Source: Streptomyces sp. NBC_00286
GTDB taxonomy: Bacteria; Actinomycetota; Actinomycetes; Streptomycetales; Streptomycetaceae
NCBI RefSeq assembly: GCF_036173125.1
Contig: NZ_CP108054.1
Location: forward strand, 4,216,001-4,280,000
Length of the DNA stretch: 64,000 bases
Direction: 5' to 3'
Positions 33,841 through 42,813 of this stretch are shown piece after piece. The stretch's first letter is position 1; each line of letters opens with the position of its first letter. The position numbers and the translations under genes were made by a program. Under the pieces are notes generated by a model that did not search any database, was not told where the DNA came from, and saw nothing but the letters and a program-made list of their open reading frames with translations.

Positions 33841-34000
33841 GTAACTCATTGGCCTTCAGCGGAGCGCACCGGCAGGCAACTTCTTCAGCGAAGCGCCCCG
33901 CATATCTACCGTTTTCCAGCGCGGCCAGCGCCATGGTGGCAATCTGCTGCAGAGCAGACACGCAAAGTACAGGCCGCACGCAGCCGGAGGTGCACGTCCC

Positions 34001-34873
34001 GTGGCGTCCAATGTCAATCCCACCGTCAGGCGACGCCGGCTGGGCCAGGAGCTGCGCCGGCTCCGCGAGCTCAAGGGCATGACCGCCGAGGAGGTCGCCG
34101 AGCGCCTGCTCGTCTCGCAGTCGAAGATCAGCCGCCTCGAGAACGGCCGGCGCAGCATCAGCCCACGCGACGTCAGAGACCTCTGCGGGGTGTACGAGGT
34201 CGAGGACCAGAGAATGGTCGAGGGCCTGATGGAGATGGCCAAAGCCTCTCGCCAGCAGGGCTGGTGGCACGCGTTCGGGGACATCCCGTACAGCGTCTAC
34301 ATCGGCCTCGAGACCGACGCCGAATCCCTGCGGGTCTACGAGCCCCAGATCGTCACCGGACTGCTCCAGACCCCCACGTACGCCGAAGCCATCGTCCGCG
34401 GCGGCTCCCCCGAGTCCTCGGACGCCGAGATCGAGAAACGCGTCCAGGTACGGCTGCGGCGCCAGGAGCGCATCAACGCCGACAAAGACCCGCTGCGCCT
34501 CTGGGTCGTACTGGACGAGGCCTCGCTGCGCCGCGTGGTCGGCGACAACAACGTGATGCGGGAGCAGTTGGAGCACCTCAACGAGATGGCCCAACTCCCG
34601 CATATCACCGTGCAGATACTGCCCTTCGACGTCGGCGCGCACTCCGGTCTGGCCGGCCAGTACGCGATCCTGGAGTTCGCCGACGCGGCCGATTCGAGCG
34701 TGGTCTACATCGAGGGCGTCACCAGCGACCTGTACCTGGAGAAGGCGCCGGACGTGCAGAAGTACAGCCTCATGTACGAGCATCTGCGGGCCCAGGCGCT
34801 CAACCCCGAGCGGTCGCGGCAGATCATCGCCGATATCGCGAAGGTGTACGCCCGCGGAGGCGGCGTGGACTGA
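34001..34873 (+). CDS. XRE family regulator with DUF5753 domain
   Basis: A 290-residue WhiJ/BldD-unrelated XRE protein. The helix-turn-helix RLGQELRRLRELKGMTAEEVAERLLVSQSKISRLENGRR is at residues 13-51; the DUF5753 part carries IVTGLLQTPTYAEAIV, VQVRLRRQERI, VQILPFDVGAHSGLAGQYAILEF and YEHLRAQALNPERSRQII. GGAGG stands about 12 bases before the GTG at 34001. A DUF397 gene follows 199 bases downstream on the same strand, completing a second XRE/DUF397 set in the window. Confidence 0.9.
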   Translation: MASNVNPTVRRRRLGQELRRLRELKGMTAEEVAERLLVSQSKISRLENGRRSISPRDVRDLCGVYEVEDQRMVEGLMEMAKASRQQGWWHAFGDIPYSVYIGLETDAESLRVYEPQIVTGLLQTPTYAEAIVRGGSPESSDAEIEKRVQVRLRRQERINADKDPLRLWVVLDEASLRRVVGDNNVMREQLEHLNEMAQLPHITVQILPFDVGAHSGLAGQYAILEFADAADSSVVYIEGVTSDLYLEKAPDVQKYSLMYEHLRAQALNPERSRQIIADIAKVYARGGGVD

Positions 34874-35072
34874 AGGGCGCAGGGTATACCAAAGCGCGCA
34901 CAGGTGGAAGGTTCAGCTGGAATATGCCACCCAGACGAGTGAACGGCTCCCCCGGATGCGGAAGTTGGCGAGTAGCGTCGATCACGCCACTCGATCAACA
35001 AAGTTGGCGCGAACTGCGCTGTGGCCCCAATGGCCCGGTGACCTCGGCCAGCGATTCACCATCGGAGCGAAC

Positions 35073-35264
35073 ATGGCAATTCTGCAAGGCGCCACGAAGA
35101 CCTGGACGAAGTCCTCGTACTCCTCCCCCAACAGCGCGTGCGTCGAGGTCAAGTCACCCACCACCTCGGCCCTCGCCGTTCGCGACTCCAAGGCCCCCGA
35201 GGGCCCGAGCCTGGCCTTCCCGGCCGAGGCATGGAGTGTCTTCGTGACATCGGTCAAGCAGTGA
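35073..35264 (+). CDS. DUF397 domain protein
   Basis: A 63-residue single DUF397 motif: WTKSSYSSPNSACVEVKS then LAVRDSKAPEGPSLAFPAEAWSVFV. ATG at 35073 has GGAG six bases upstream. Partner of the XRE/DUF5753 regulator upstream. A perfect 9-bp hairpin follows at 35269-35290. Confidence 0.88.
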   Translation: MAILQGATKTWTKSSYSSPNSACVEVKSPTTSALAVRDSKAPEGPSLAFPAEAWSVFVTSVKQ

Positions 35265-35268
35265 GACC

Positions 35269-35290
35269 CGAGGGTCCCTGAGGACCCTCG
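35269..35290. terminator. Hairpin after DUF397
   Basis: CGAGGGTCC and GGACCCTCG form a perfect 9-bp stem with a 4-base loop, five bases after the stop of the DUF397 gene. No T-run, as is common in this genus. A further short stem lies near 35370 before the convergent gene. Confidence 0.8.
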
Positions 35291-35415
35291 ACCCCCCACT
35301 GGCCGAGCCAACCAACTCCACAAGTTCCACAGCACCAACAAGAGCCCTCTCGACTGGCCGCCGTCACCAGCCGAGGGGGCTGCTGTCTTTGAACTACGCG
35401 CGCCCGCCCGCCAGT

Positions 35416-36255
35416 TCAGCGCAAGCGATCCACGTACCGATCCGTCCCCGGCACGGTGGGAATGAACGGCGCCACCAACTCCACCCTCCCCAGCCCCGCC
35501 TCCGCCACCGGCTCCTCCAGCCCCGTGAAGTACTCCTCCCAGCACTCCCGCGGATCCGCCTCCACGAACCACAGCAACGTCAGCCGCGTATCGACCCCTT
35601 CGACCTGCTTCACATACGACATCCGATCGCCGGGAAGCGGAGTCGGCCGAAAGATCGTGACCATCGCGGAGGGCGAGCCGGCGAGGCGTTTGGGAAGGTG
35701 CTTGGCCCGCAGCCACTCCAGCAACTCGGCCCGCTGCTCCGCCCCTTCCGCATCGATGACCTCGACCACCAGCCCCGCATACGGATGGTCCAGCGCGTGG
35801 AAGTCGCGCGGGCCCGCCGCCCCGTCCCGGTACACCGTCGCCTCGTGGTCCTGGAACGCCGTGAAGACGTGCGTACGGTCCTGATAGACGCGGCCGTCGC
35901 GGTTGAGCCGCTTGTTGATGCCGACGGTCCACTTCATGTGGTCGTCGTAGCGGCCGTCGGTGACCCAGTACGTGGAGATGTAGCAGCCGGCGGTGACCGG
36001 CTGGGCGACCGCCGACTTCTCGGGGTAGCGCAGGAGTTGGAGGTCGCGGGTGGCGACCCAGCGGCGGCCCGCGTACATCCAGGGCATCGCCATCGCGCCG
36101 GCGTAGTAGTGATCGTCCTCGTACCAGCGGTTGTACGCGTACTCGTGGCCCGGATGCGGCTCGACCATGGTGATCAGGGCGTGGCCCGGATGGACACCGT
36201 ACGGGCCCGTGGCGGCCAGCTCCGCGTACACCTCACTGCGGGTCTCCTCACTCAT
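35416..36255 (-). CDS. Conserved hypothetical protein, dimeric alpha/beta-barrel-like
   Basis: A 279-residue soluble protein I do not recognise by name. It begins with an acidic helix and contains two similar halves rich in aromatic residues (NRWYEDDHYYAGAMAMPWMYAGRRWV early, LLWFVEADPRECWEEYFTGLEE late), reminiscent of EthD/dimeric alpha-beta barrel proteins. It is divergent from an SDR gene with a perfect TCTGACG-CCC-CGTCAGA palindrome between them, shared with three other catabolic genes in the window. Probably part of that catabolic regulon. Confidence 0.7.
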   Translation of the reverse strand: MSEETRSEVYAELAATGPYGVHPGHALITMVEPHPGHEYAYNRWYEDDHYYAGAMAMPWMYAGRRWVATRDLQLLRYPEKSAVAQPVTAGCYISTYWVTDGRYDDHMKWTVGINKRLNRDGRVYQDRTHVFTAFQDHEATVYRDGAAGPRDFHALDHPYAGLVVEVIDAEGAEQRAELLEWLRAKHLPKRLAGSPSAMVTIFRPTPLPGDRMSYVKQVEGVDTRLTLLWFVEADPRECWEEYFTGLEEPVAEAGLGRVELVAPFIPTVPGTDRYVDRLR

Positions 36256-36291
36256 GCCGTTCCCCTTCCTTCCTCCGGCGGACGCCCATAC

Positions 36292-36308
36292 TCTGACGCC
36301 CCGTCAGA
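36292..36308. promoter_or_regulatory. CTGACG-N3-CGTCAG palindrome, site 1
   Basis: TCTGACG and CGTCAGA surround CCC as a perfect inverted repeat, in the divergent region between the hypothetical gene and the SDR at 36337. The same CTGACG-N3-CGTCAG core is found upstream of three other genes in the window. The size and symmetry are those of TetR-family operators. Confidence 0.75.
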
Positions 36309-36336
36309 AAATCCGCCAGAGTCAGGAGGCCTTGGC

Positions 36337-37122
36337 ATGTCACTGCTCGCGGGCAGGACCGTGATCGTCTCGGGAGTCGGTGCCGGGCTCGGGCACCAGG
36401 TCGCGGCGGCGGTCGTACGGGACGGCGGGAACGCCGTTCTCGGGGCGCGTACGGAGGCGAATCTCGCCAAGGCCGCGGCGGAGATCGATCCGGAGGGCGC
36501 GCACACGGCGTACCGCGCGACGGACATCACCGACGAGGCGCAGTGCGAGGCGCTGGCCGCGCTCGCGGCCGAGCGGTTCGGGCGGGTCGACGCCGTGGTC
36601 CATGTCGCCGCCTTGGACAGCTACTTCGGTGGTCTTCAGGACGCGGACTTCGCCACCTGGCAGTCCGTCATCGATGTGAACCTGCTCGGCACGTTGCGTA
36701 TGACGCGCGCCTGTCTGCCCGCGCTGAAGGAACGTGGCGGGTCGGTCGTCTTCATCGGGACGCAGTCGGCCATCGCCGCCCCCACGCAGGTGCGGCAGAT
36801 GGCGTACGCGGCCTCGAAGGGCGCGTTGACGTCCGCGATGTACTCCCTGGCAAGGGAGTTGGGGCCGCACCGGGTCCGGGTGAACACCGTGTTGCCGGGG
36901 TGGATGTGGGGGCCGCCGGTCGAGGCGTATGTCCAGTTTTCGGCACACAATGCGGGCGTGCCGGAGGCTGACGTGCTGGAGCGGCTGACGTCTCGTATGG
37001 CGCTTCCGGAGTTGGCCACGGACTCGGACGTGGCCGATGCCGCGGTATTCCTGGCCTCGGAGCGGGCGCGGGCGATCACGGGGCAGTCTTTGCTGGTCAA
37101 CGCGGGGGAGTTGATGCGTTAG
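36337..37122 (+). CDS. Short-chain dehydrogenase/reductase
   Basis: A 261-residue classical SDR with a variant cofactor motif SGVGAGLGHQVA (residues 12-23), Asp in ATDITDEAQ, NAG replaced by VHVAALD, catalytic Ser in FIGTQSAI and YAASK. AGGAGG lies about seven bases before the ATG. Divergent from a hypothetical gene sharing the palindrome at 36292. Expected to oxidise or reduce a carbonyl in the pathway controlled by that operator; NAAG motif degeneracy suggests a specialised substrate. Confidence 0.88.
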   Translation: MSLLAGRTVIVSGVGAGLGHQVAAAVVRDGGNAVLGARTEANLAKAAAEIDPEGAHTAYRATDITDEAQCEALAALAAERFGRVDAVVHVAALDSYFGGLQDADFATWQSVIDVNLLGTLRMTRACLPALKERGGSVVFIGTQSAIAAPTQVRQMAYAASKGALTSAMYSLARELGPHRVRVNTVLPGWMWGPPVEAYVQFSAHNAGVPEADVLERLTSRMALPELATDSDVADAAVFLASERARAITGQSLLVNAGELMR

Positions 37123-37287
37123 GCCCGCCTCGGAAGCGTTCAGGAACATGAACCGAGGTCAGTAAGCAGAACTATTTTACCCCCTCTTGACGGTACGGGG
37201 CGTTGTCGTCGCCATGTCAGCGAACTGACGATGAGCGGGCGCTTCACGACCCTGAACGGGACCCTGAGAACCCTAAGAGGGGGGCAT

Positions 37288-38859
37288 ATGAACGGTCTCG
37301 ACTGGACCGTACTGATCGGCTACTTCGGTGTGATGGTCGCGATCGGCGTCTGGTCCCACAAGCGCGTCGACAACGTCAGCGACTTCTTCACCGCCGGCGG
37401 CAAGATGCCGTGGTGGCTGTCCGGCATCTCCCACCACATGTCCGGCTACAGCGCGGTGATGTTCACCGGCTACGCGGCCATCGCCTATACGTACGGGGTC
37501 ACTTCGTACGTCACCTGGTCCTTCCCCATCGCCATCGGCATCGCGATCGGCGCCCGCCTCTTCGCACCCCGGCTCAACCGCGTGCGCGCACGGCTGCACG
37601 TGTCCTCCCCGCTGGAGTATCTGAAGAACCGTTACAACCTGCCCACGCAGCAGGCCCTCGCCTGGTCCGGCGTCCTGCTGAAGATCGTGGACGTGGGCGC
37701 CAAGTGGGCGGCGATCGCGACCCTGTTGTCCGTGTTCACCGGGGTCTCGCTCAACATGGGCATCCTCATCACCGGTGCGGTGACGGCCGTGTACTGCACG
37801 GTCGGCGGTCTGTGGGCGGACGCGCTGACCGAACTCGGCCAGTTCATCATCCAGTTCGTCGCCGGTATCGCGATGCTGATCGCCGTCATGGCCGAGCTGG
37901 GCGGCTTCAGCACGCTGTGGAGCGTCTGGGACGAGCCCGCGCTCGACGGGCACAGCGAGCCGCTGGCCGGCCCGTACATGATGGTCTTCCTGATCGCGTA
38001 CCTGTTCATCAAGACCTTCGAGTACAACGGCGGCATGTGGAACCAGGCCCAGCGCTACATGGCCACGGATTCCGCGAAGTCCGCGACGCGCTCGGCCTAC
38101 CTGTCCGCCCTGCTCTGGCTCATCTGGCCGCTGGTGCTGTTCTTCCCCATGTGGGTGGCGCCGCTGATCATCCAGACGGACGTGCCGGCCGATTCGTACG
38201 CGCTGATGGCCGAACAGCTGCTGCCGCACGGGCTGTTGGGCCTGGTCATCGTCGGTTTCTTCTCGCACACGATGGCGATGTGTTCGTCGGACGCCAACGC
38301 GATCGCCGCCGTCGTCACGCGTGACATCATGCCCGCGGTCTCGCGGAAGGTGCGCCAGTGGGACACCCGGACGGGGCTGCTGGCCGCGCGCTGGGCCACG
38401 CTGCTGTTCCTCGGTCTGTCGATGGCCATCGCGACGCAGGTCAACTCCGACTTCTTCGGCGACATCATCACGGTCGTCATCAAGTGGGTCGCGGGGCTCA
38501 TGGGCCCGATCGCGATCCCGCTGATGCTGGGCCTGCTGCCGTGGTTCCGCAAGAGCGGCCCGACGGCCGCGCTGATCAGCTGGGGCCTCGGCCTCGTCAC
38601 GTTCTGGCTGGTCAACTACCCGATCCACTGGAACCTCGACGGCGGCGTCCCGCTCCAATACCAAGTGTCGATTCCGCTCGCCGTCTCGCTCGTCCTCTAC
38701 ATCCTCATCGGCTACGTGAAGCCGGAGGACACCCCGGAGCGGGACGAGATCATCGCGAAGATCAACAACGATGACGACGGCTCGGGTTCGGCGGCCGCGG
38801 CGATCCCGACGCCGGCGGGGGCGGCGGATGATGTGGTGGGGGCGCCGGTCAAGGACTGA
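37288..38859 (+). CDS. Sodium:solute symporter
   Basis: A 523-residue SSF-family transporter with about 13 transmembrane helices, beginning LIGYFGVMVAIGVW. Family marks include DFFTAGGKMPWWLSGISHHMSGYSAVMF, the aromatic GGMWNQAQRYMATDSAKSA segment and GFFSHTMAMCSSDANAIAAVV. The C-terminal tail is Asp/Ala-rich. AGAGGGGGG precedes the ATG at 37288; the frame open from 37231 has no better signal. It takes up sugars, polyols or carboxylates with sodium; the closest look is to SGLT-like transporters, substrate undetermined. Confidence 0.88.
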   Translation: MNGLDWTVLIGYFGVMVAIGVWSHKRVDNVSDFFTAGGKMPWWLSGISHHMSGYSAVMFTGYAAIAYTYGVTSYVTWSFPIAIGIAIGARLFAPRLNRVRARLHVSSPLEYLKNRYNLPTQQALAWSGVLLKIVDVGAKWAAIATLLSVFTGVSLNMGILITGAVTAVYCTVGGLWADALTELGQFIIQFVAGIAMLIAVMAELGGFSTLWSVWDEPALDGHSEPLAGPYMMVFLIAYLFIKTFEYNGGMWNQAQRYMATDSAKSATRSAYLSALLWLIWPLVLFFPMWVAPLIIQTDVPADSYALMAEQLLPHGLLGLVIVGFFSHTMAMCSSDANAIAAVVTRDIMPAVSRKVRQWDTRTGLLAARWATLLFLGLSMAIATQVNSDFFGDIITVVIKWVAGLMGPIAIPLMLGLLPWFRKSGPTAALISWGLGLVTFWLVNYPIHWNLDGGVPLQYQVSIPLAVSLVLYILIGYVKPEDTPERDEIIAKINNDDDGSGSAAAAIPTPAGAADDVVGAPVKD

Positions 38860-38880
38860 GCGGCGTATGCGTAGGGCTGT

Positions 38881-38914
38881 GAGGGTGGCCGCTCCTCGAT
38901 GAGCGGCCACCCTC
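38881..38914. terminator. 14-bp perfect hairpin
   Basis: GAGGGTGGCCGCTC and GAGCGGCCACCCTC pair perfectly around CTCGAT. It lies between the convergent symporter and CU044_5270 genes and is likely a bidirectional terminator. Confidence 0.85.
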
Positions 38915-38929
38915 CGTGCTGACCGAACG

Positions 38930-39931
38930 TCAGTTGCCGGGCTTCTGACCTATCTTGTCGACGACGCCGACGCCGAGCAGGGCTTCCTTGTCCGAGCCCA
39001 GGTAGTTGAGGGACTCCTTGTCGAAGACCCACACACCGCGGTCGTCGCGGTCCTTGAAGCTCAGGCCGATGCCGGGGCGCCCCGCGAAGTCCTTCGTGTT
39101 CTCGACCACCGAGACGCCCGGGATCTTCGCCGCGGCACGGTAGAGCGCGGCGCCCACCTCGGGCAGGAGCGTCGCCTCGTCGAGCATGCCGCCGATCGCC
39201 TCCAGTGCCGCGGCGTAGTGGGTCGGGCCCTGCCCCTTCGTGTCGGCGTAGATCTTCTCGATCAGCACGTCGGGGTCGGTGGGCAGCGCCTCCAGCTCGC
39301 GGTACGTGGTGACGTTCGGGTCGGGGGACAGTGTCATGTCCCTCGTGCCCCTGGCGAACGCGTTCAACGGGTCCCGCGGCTTGGGCGGCGGGCCATTCAG
39401 CACCGTCATCCGGCTGAGTCCCTGGCGTTTGCCGTCGACGGCGGTCCAACGCGAGTCGCGGTATTTGCGGTGGATCCGGATGTCCTCCTCCAAGAGCCGG
39501 GTGTCCATGGCGCCCTGCGTACGGATGTAGACGTACTGGTCGTCGCGGACGGGCTCCGTCTCCTTGGTCGCGGCGACCGCGGCGATGCGGTTCAGGAGGT
39601 CGACGGCCTCCTGGTCGGTGCTGGGGGTCTCGGATGCGCTGGTGGCGATGACGACCGTGGTGGCGACGGCGGTCGCGGTGGCGAGGGGTATGGCGATCAT
39701 GGCGAACCGGCGGCGGGGACGGGCGGCGGGCTTCCGGGGCGCGCGGGTCGCCGCGGTGTCCTGGGCGCCCTGGGATTTCGGAGTGGCCCCGGTTTCCGGG
39801 GCGTCCTGGGTGAGCTCTCGCATCAGATGGTCCTTCAGCAGGTCATGGCGGTCGCTCGTCAGGACCGGGTCGCCCGGGCTGGGCAGCAGCCTGGCCAGTT
39901 CCTCGCGCTCTGCGCGCTCTTCGGGATTCAT
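38930..39931 (-). CDS. CU044_5270 family membrane-anchored protein
   Basis: A 333-residue protein: N-terminal cytoplasmic segment EERAEREELARLLPSPGDPVL, basic stretch, one helix (FAMIAIPLATATAVATTVVIA, about residues 78-98), and an extracytoplasmic domain containing VDLLNRIAAVAATKETEPVRDDQYVYIRTQ. This is the family usually encoded after an ECF sigma factor in actinobacteria, and its ATG overlaps the sigma stop (ATGA). AGGAG is nine bases upstream. It probably acts as a sigma-coupled membrane sensor or anti-sigma-like partner; direct evidence is lacking. Confidence 0.85.
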   Translation of the reverse strand: MNPEERAEREELARLLPSPGDPVLTSDRHDLLKDHLMRELTQDAPETGATPKSQGAQDTAATRAPRKPAARPRRRFAMIAIPLATATAVATTVVIATSASETPSTDQEAVDLLNRIAAVAATKETEPVRDDQYVYIRTQGAMDTRLLEEDIRIHRKYRDSRWTAVDGKRQGLSRMTVLNGPPPKPRDPLNAFARGTRDMTLSPDPNVTTYRELEALPTDPDVLIEKIYADTKGQGPTHYAAALEAIGGMLDEATLLPEVGAALYRAAAKIPGVSVVENTKDFAGRPGIGLSFKDRDDRGVWVFDKESLNYLGSDKEALLGVGVVDKIGQKPGN

Positions 39932-40743
39932 CGGGGCTTCTCCTGTGTCGACCGGGCCGCTTCGGGGCGGCCACCCGGTACCTGTCCGGTGCGGGGGCAG
40001 GGTCTCGGTTTTTCCGGTGGCCGGCGGGCGGGCGCGCCCCGGGTCAGTTCCTCCTCCGCGAGGCGCCGCAGGCGCTGCCTGGCCCGGGCGAGGCGGGACC
40101 GCACGGTGCTGGCCGGGACGCCGAGGGCCTCGCCCGCAGCCGCGTAGCTCAGCCCCGACCAGACGCACAGGGCGAACACTTCGCGCTCGGGTCGGCGGAG
40201 CCGGCCGAGTGCGGCGCGGGCGGCGGCGAGCCGTTCGGTGTCCGCCATGCGGCCGAGGAGTTCGTCGGCGAAGTCGGGCACGGTGTCGTGTTCCGCCGGG
40301 CGGTCCGGGAGCCGGGCGAGCGCGGCGCTGTGCCGGCGGGCGGCGCGGCGGGTGTTGCGCAGGACGTTGGTGGCGATGCCGTAGAGCCAGGGCCGCAGCC
40401 CGTCGCCCTCGGACAACTCGCCGTCAGGGAGCCCCTGTTCAGGGGCCGGCGCGTCGGGTCTCAGCCGCTCCCGGAGCCGCCAGGCCTCCAGGAAGGTCAG
40501 GGACACCACGTCCTCCGCGGCGCCCAGGTCTCCGGTCAGCCGGGCGGCATGGCTGTACACGGCCCGGGCGTGCGCGCCGAACAGTTCGGCGAAGGCATCC
40601 GGGTCACCGGCCCGTATCCGGGCACGTAAGGAAAGTTCCACAACCAGCCCTGTCCGCTCGCCGCGCCGCGTCTCTGTGGTGTCGGTCACATGCGCGCCGG
40701 TGTCGGTCACACGGGCGCGGGTGTCGGCGTCGGTCATACGCAC
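39928..40743 (-). CDS. ECF RNA polymerase sigma factor
   Basis: A 271-residue sigma-70 family ECF factor. Region 2 is AFAELFGAHARAVYSHAARLTGDLGAAEDVVSLTFLEAW, then a spacer, and region 4 REVFALCVWSGLSYAAAGEALGVPASTVRSRLARARQRLRRL. The C-terminus is an Arg/Pro-rich tail of about 35 residues. The N-terminus includes TDTGA-type 7-residue repeats from a 21-base array; the true start may be the internal GTG at 40689. Codon 39 is TTA (40627-40629), just before region 2, so translation should need the bldA tRNA. Confidence 0.9.
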   Translation of the reverse strand: MRMTDADTRARVTDTGAHVTDTTETRRGERTGLVVELSLRARIRAGDPDAFAELFGAHARAVYSHAARLTGDLGAAEDVVSLTFLEAWRLRERLRPDAPAPEQGLPDGELSEGDGLRPWLYGIATNVLRNTRRAARRHSAALARLPDRPAEHDTVPDFADELLGRMADTERLAAARAALGRLRRPEREVFALCVWSGLSYAAAGEALGVPASTVRSRLARARQRLRRLAEEELTRGAPARRPPEKPRPCPRTGQVPGGRPEAARSTQEKPR

Positions 40744-40768
40744 GCCGGTGTCGGTTATACGCGCGCCG
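40679..40768. repeat. 21-nt tandem repeat, 4 units
   Basis: Units starting at 40679, 40700, 40721 (27 bases) and 40748 share GTGTCGGTCACACGCGCGCCG-like sequence. They overlap the 5' end of the ECF sigma gene and encode a 7-residue TDTGAxV motif there. The number of units may affect where translation begins. Confidence 0.8.
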
Positions 40769-40796
40769 CATCAGCGCCAGGAACCTGATGCCGGCC

Positions 40797-41912
40797 TCAC
40801 GCCCGCGGATACCGCGCCAGCCACCCCGGCGACGACCCGGCCGGTCCGTGCAGCGCGGGCCCCTGGGTCATCTCCATCGCGAAGTCGTCGGCGAGGACGA
40901 GCATCGTGGGGCGGCCCTCCAGTTCGGCGAGCCAGGCCGGCGGGAGGGCCGTCTCGCCGTGCAGGGCGCCGAGGAGGGCGCCGGTGAGGGCTCCGGCGGC
41001 GCCCGAGGGGCCGCCGTGGTTCACGGAGAGGCACAGCCCGTGCCGGGTGTCCTCGCCGACCAGCGCGCAGTACACGGCGACCGACAGCAGTCCCTCCGCC
41101 GTACCGGACCCGGCCAGCTCCTCGATCCGGGCCGGCGTGGGCATGCCCTGCCGTACGGCACCCAGCGCGTACTGCAGGGCGTCGGTCACCGGCTGCTGCC
41201 CCGGCCAGTCGGCGAGCAACTGGAGCGAGCGCTGTACGGCGGCGTCGAGGCTCTCGCCGCGCGCCAGTCCGTGCACGATCAGGGCGTACGCCCCTGCCGA
41301 CAGATAGGCGACGGGATGGCCGTGGGTCTGGGCCGCGCACTCGACGGCGAGCTGCATCACCAGCTGCGGCTCCCAGCCGACGAGCAGCCCGAACGGCGCG
41401 GAACGGGCCGCGGCCTCGGCGCCCATCTCCTCCAGGTTCTTGGGGGCGTCCAGGGTGCCCATCATGTCGTCGGCGAGGCCGACCAGGCAGGCGCGGGCGG
41501 GGTCGCGGCGGGCGTACAGCCACTCTTCGCGAGCCAGCCAGCCGTCCTCCTTGCGGCGCTCGTCGGGGCCCCAGTCGTGCTGCGTGGCGGCCCATCTGAG
41601 GTACGCGCGGTGGAGGTCCGTCGGCGGATGCCAGGCGCCGGTGTCCCGGCGGACCTGGGCCCGGATCAGTCCGTCGATGCTGAAGAGGGTGAGCTGGGTC
41701 AGATGCGAGACGGCGCCACGGCTGCCGTGACCGAAGGGCAGGTCGAGGACGCCCTCCGGGCCGTACTCCGCGCGGATCTCGTCCATCGAGAGCGCCCCGA
41801 CCGGCGAGCCCAGCGCATCACCGAGGGCCGCGCCCAGCAACGTGCCCCGCACCCGGCTGCGGAAGTCCTGCTGCTCGGCACGCCCCCAGACGGCACCGGA
41901 CGTCGCACCCAC
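40797..41912 (-). CDS. ADP-ribosylglycohydrolase family protein
   Basis: A 371-residue DraG/ARH-type protein, which removes ADP-ribose from proteins or hydrolyses related compounds. The first motif GTLLGAALGDALGSPVG is at residues about 22-38, then THLTQLTLFSIDGL (metal ligands of the T-Q-x-T type) and the late acidic motif SVNHGGPSGAAGALTGALLGA, in which the usual GGDTDTN/D-T-D is replaced by NHGGPSG. GTG at 41912 has AGGAGG five bases upstream. The altered last motif may change metal binding. Confidence 0.82.
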   Translation of the reverse strand: MGATSGAVWGRAEQQDFRSRVRGTLLGAALGDALGSPVGALSMDEIRAEYGPEGVLDLPFGHGSRGAVSHLTQLTLFSIDGLIRAQVRRDTGAWHPPTDLHRAYLRWAATQHDWGPDERRKEDGWLAREEWLYARRDPARACLVGLADDMMGTLDAPKNLEEMGAEAAARSAPFGLLVGWEPQLVMQLAVECAAQTHGHPVAYLSAGAYALIVHGLARGESLDAAVQRSLQLLADWPGQQPVTDALQYALGAVRQGMPTPARIEELAGSGTAEGLLSVAVYCALVGEDTRHGLCLSVNHGGPSGAAGALTGALLGALHGETALPPAWLAELEGRPTMLVLADDFAMEMTQGPALHGPAGSSPGWLARYPRA

Positions 41913-42210
41913 CGAGGCCTCCTGAAGATCCCGTCCCGCACGGCTACCGTCCCGCACGGCTCTGACAGCTCAGCACTGTAATCGAACGGGAACAGTCGGT
42001 TGAGGGCCGGAACGGTTTGCGAATTCTGGGCGGGGATGTGGGGCGGCGCGAGGTGTGCGTACTCAGGCTAGGAGACGGCGGAAACGGGGAATAGGCGGAA
42101 GGCCAACGCCCTTCTTCCTCAAGGGACTTGACCCATCACAGAGGGAAACTCACGGGGATGCCCATGAGGGCATTCATTGGGGCATTCATGGGAACTTCAG
42201 GGGGATTTTC

Positions 42211-42753
42211 ATGACGAACACCGGAGGCGGACGGGCACTCCCCGTCGCGGCGGCCCTGCTCACCGGCACGGTCGCGCTCTATATGGCGCTGGTCGCGTTC
42301 GGCAACATCACCGACTACGGCACGAACCAGCAGTTCGTACGCCATGTCCTGGCCATGGACACCACATTCAAGGACGACGACCTGATGTGGCGCGCGATCG
42401 AGTCCCGCACGCTCCAGGACATCGCCTACGTGGCCATCATCGCCTGGGAGACCCTGGCGGCCCTCGTCCTCATCACCGCCACAGCCCTGTACGGCGCGGG
42501 CCTGCGCCGCATGGACCTGACCCGGGCCCGCCGCGCGAGCACGGCAGGTCTGCTCATGACGATGCTCCTCTTCGGCGCCGGCTTCATCGCCATCGGCGGC
42601 GAGTGGTTCTCCATGTGGCAGTCGGAGGACTGGAACGGCCTGGACGCGGCCCTCCGAGTCTTCGTACTGAGCGGGGTGGTGCTGCTGGTGGTACAGCTGC
42701 CGGGGGCGGCGGGGCGTGCGACGGGGGGTGGTGACGTCAGCCGTACCAGGTGA
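42211..42753 (+). CDS. DUF2165 family small membrane protein
   Basis: A 180-residue protein with four hydrophobic segments and the family signature NITDYGTNQQFVRHVLAMD after the first helix and ARRASTAGLLMTMLLFGAGFIAIGGEWFSMWQS in the later part. Function unknown. ATG at 42211 has GGGGG upstream. In the 298 bases before it there are degenerate GGGCATTCATNGG direct repeats (42171-42192) and no gene. Confidence 0.85.
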   Translation: MTNTGGGRALPVAAALLTGTVALYMALVAFGNITDYGTNQQFVRHVLAMDTTFKDDDLMWRAIESRTLQDIAYVAIIAWETLAALVLITATALYGAGLRRMDLTRARRASTAGLLMTMLLFGAGFIAIGGEWFSMWQSEDWNGLDAALRVFVLSGVVLLVVQLPGAAGRATGGGDVSRTR

Positions 42754-42780
42754 CGTTGCACCCCGAGAGTCATCCGATTG

Positions 42781-42802
42781 ACTTCGGAATACGTTCCGAA
42801 GT
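42781..42802. promoter_or_regulatory. Palindromic operator before the PHD/RelE-like pair
   Basis: ACTTCGGAA and TTCCGAAGT form a perfect 9-bp inverted repeat with TACG between. It is 11 bases upstream of the antitoxin start, the expected place for autoregulation by the antitoxin. It may also contain the -10 region. Confidence 0.75.
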
Positions 42803-42813
42803 ACCGTCGGATC

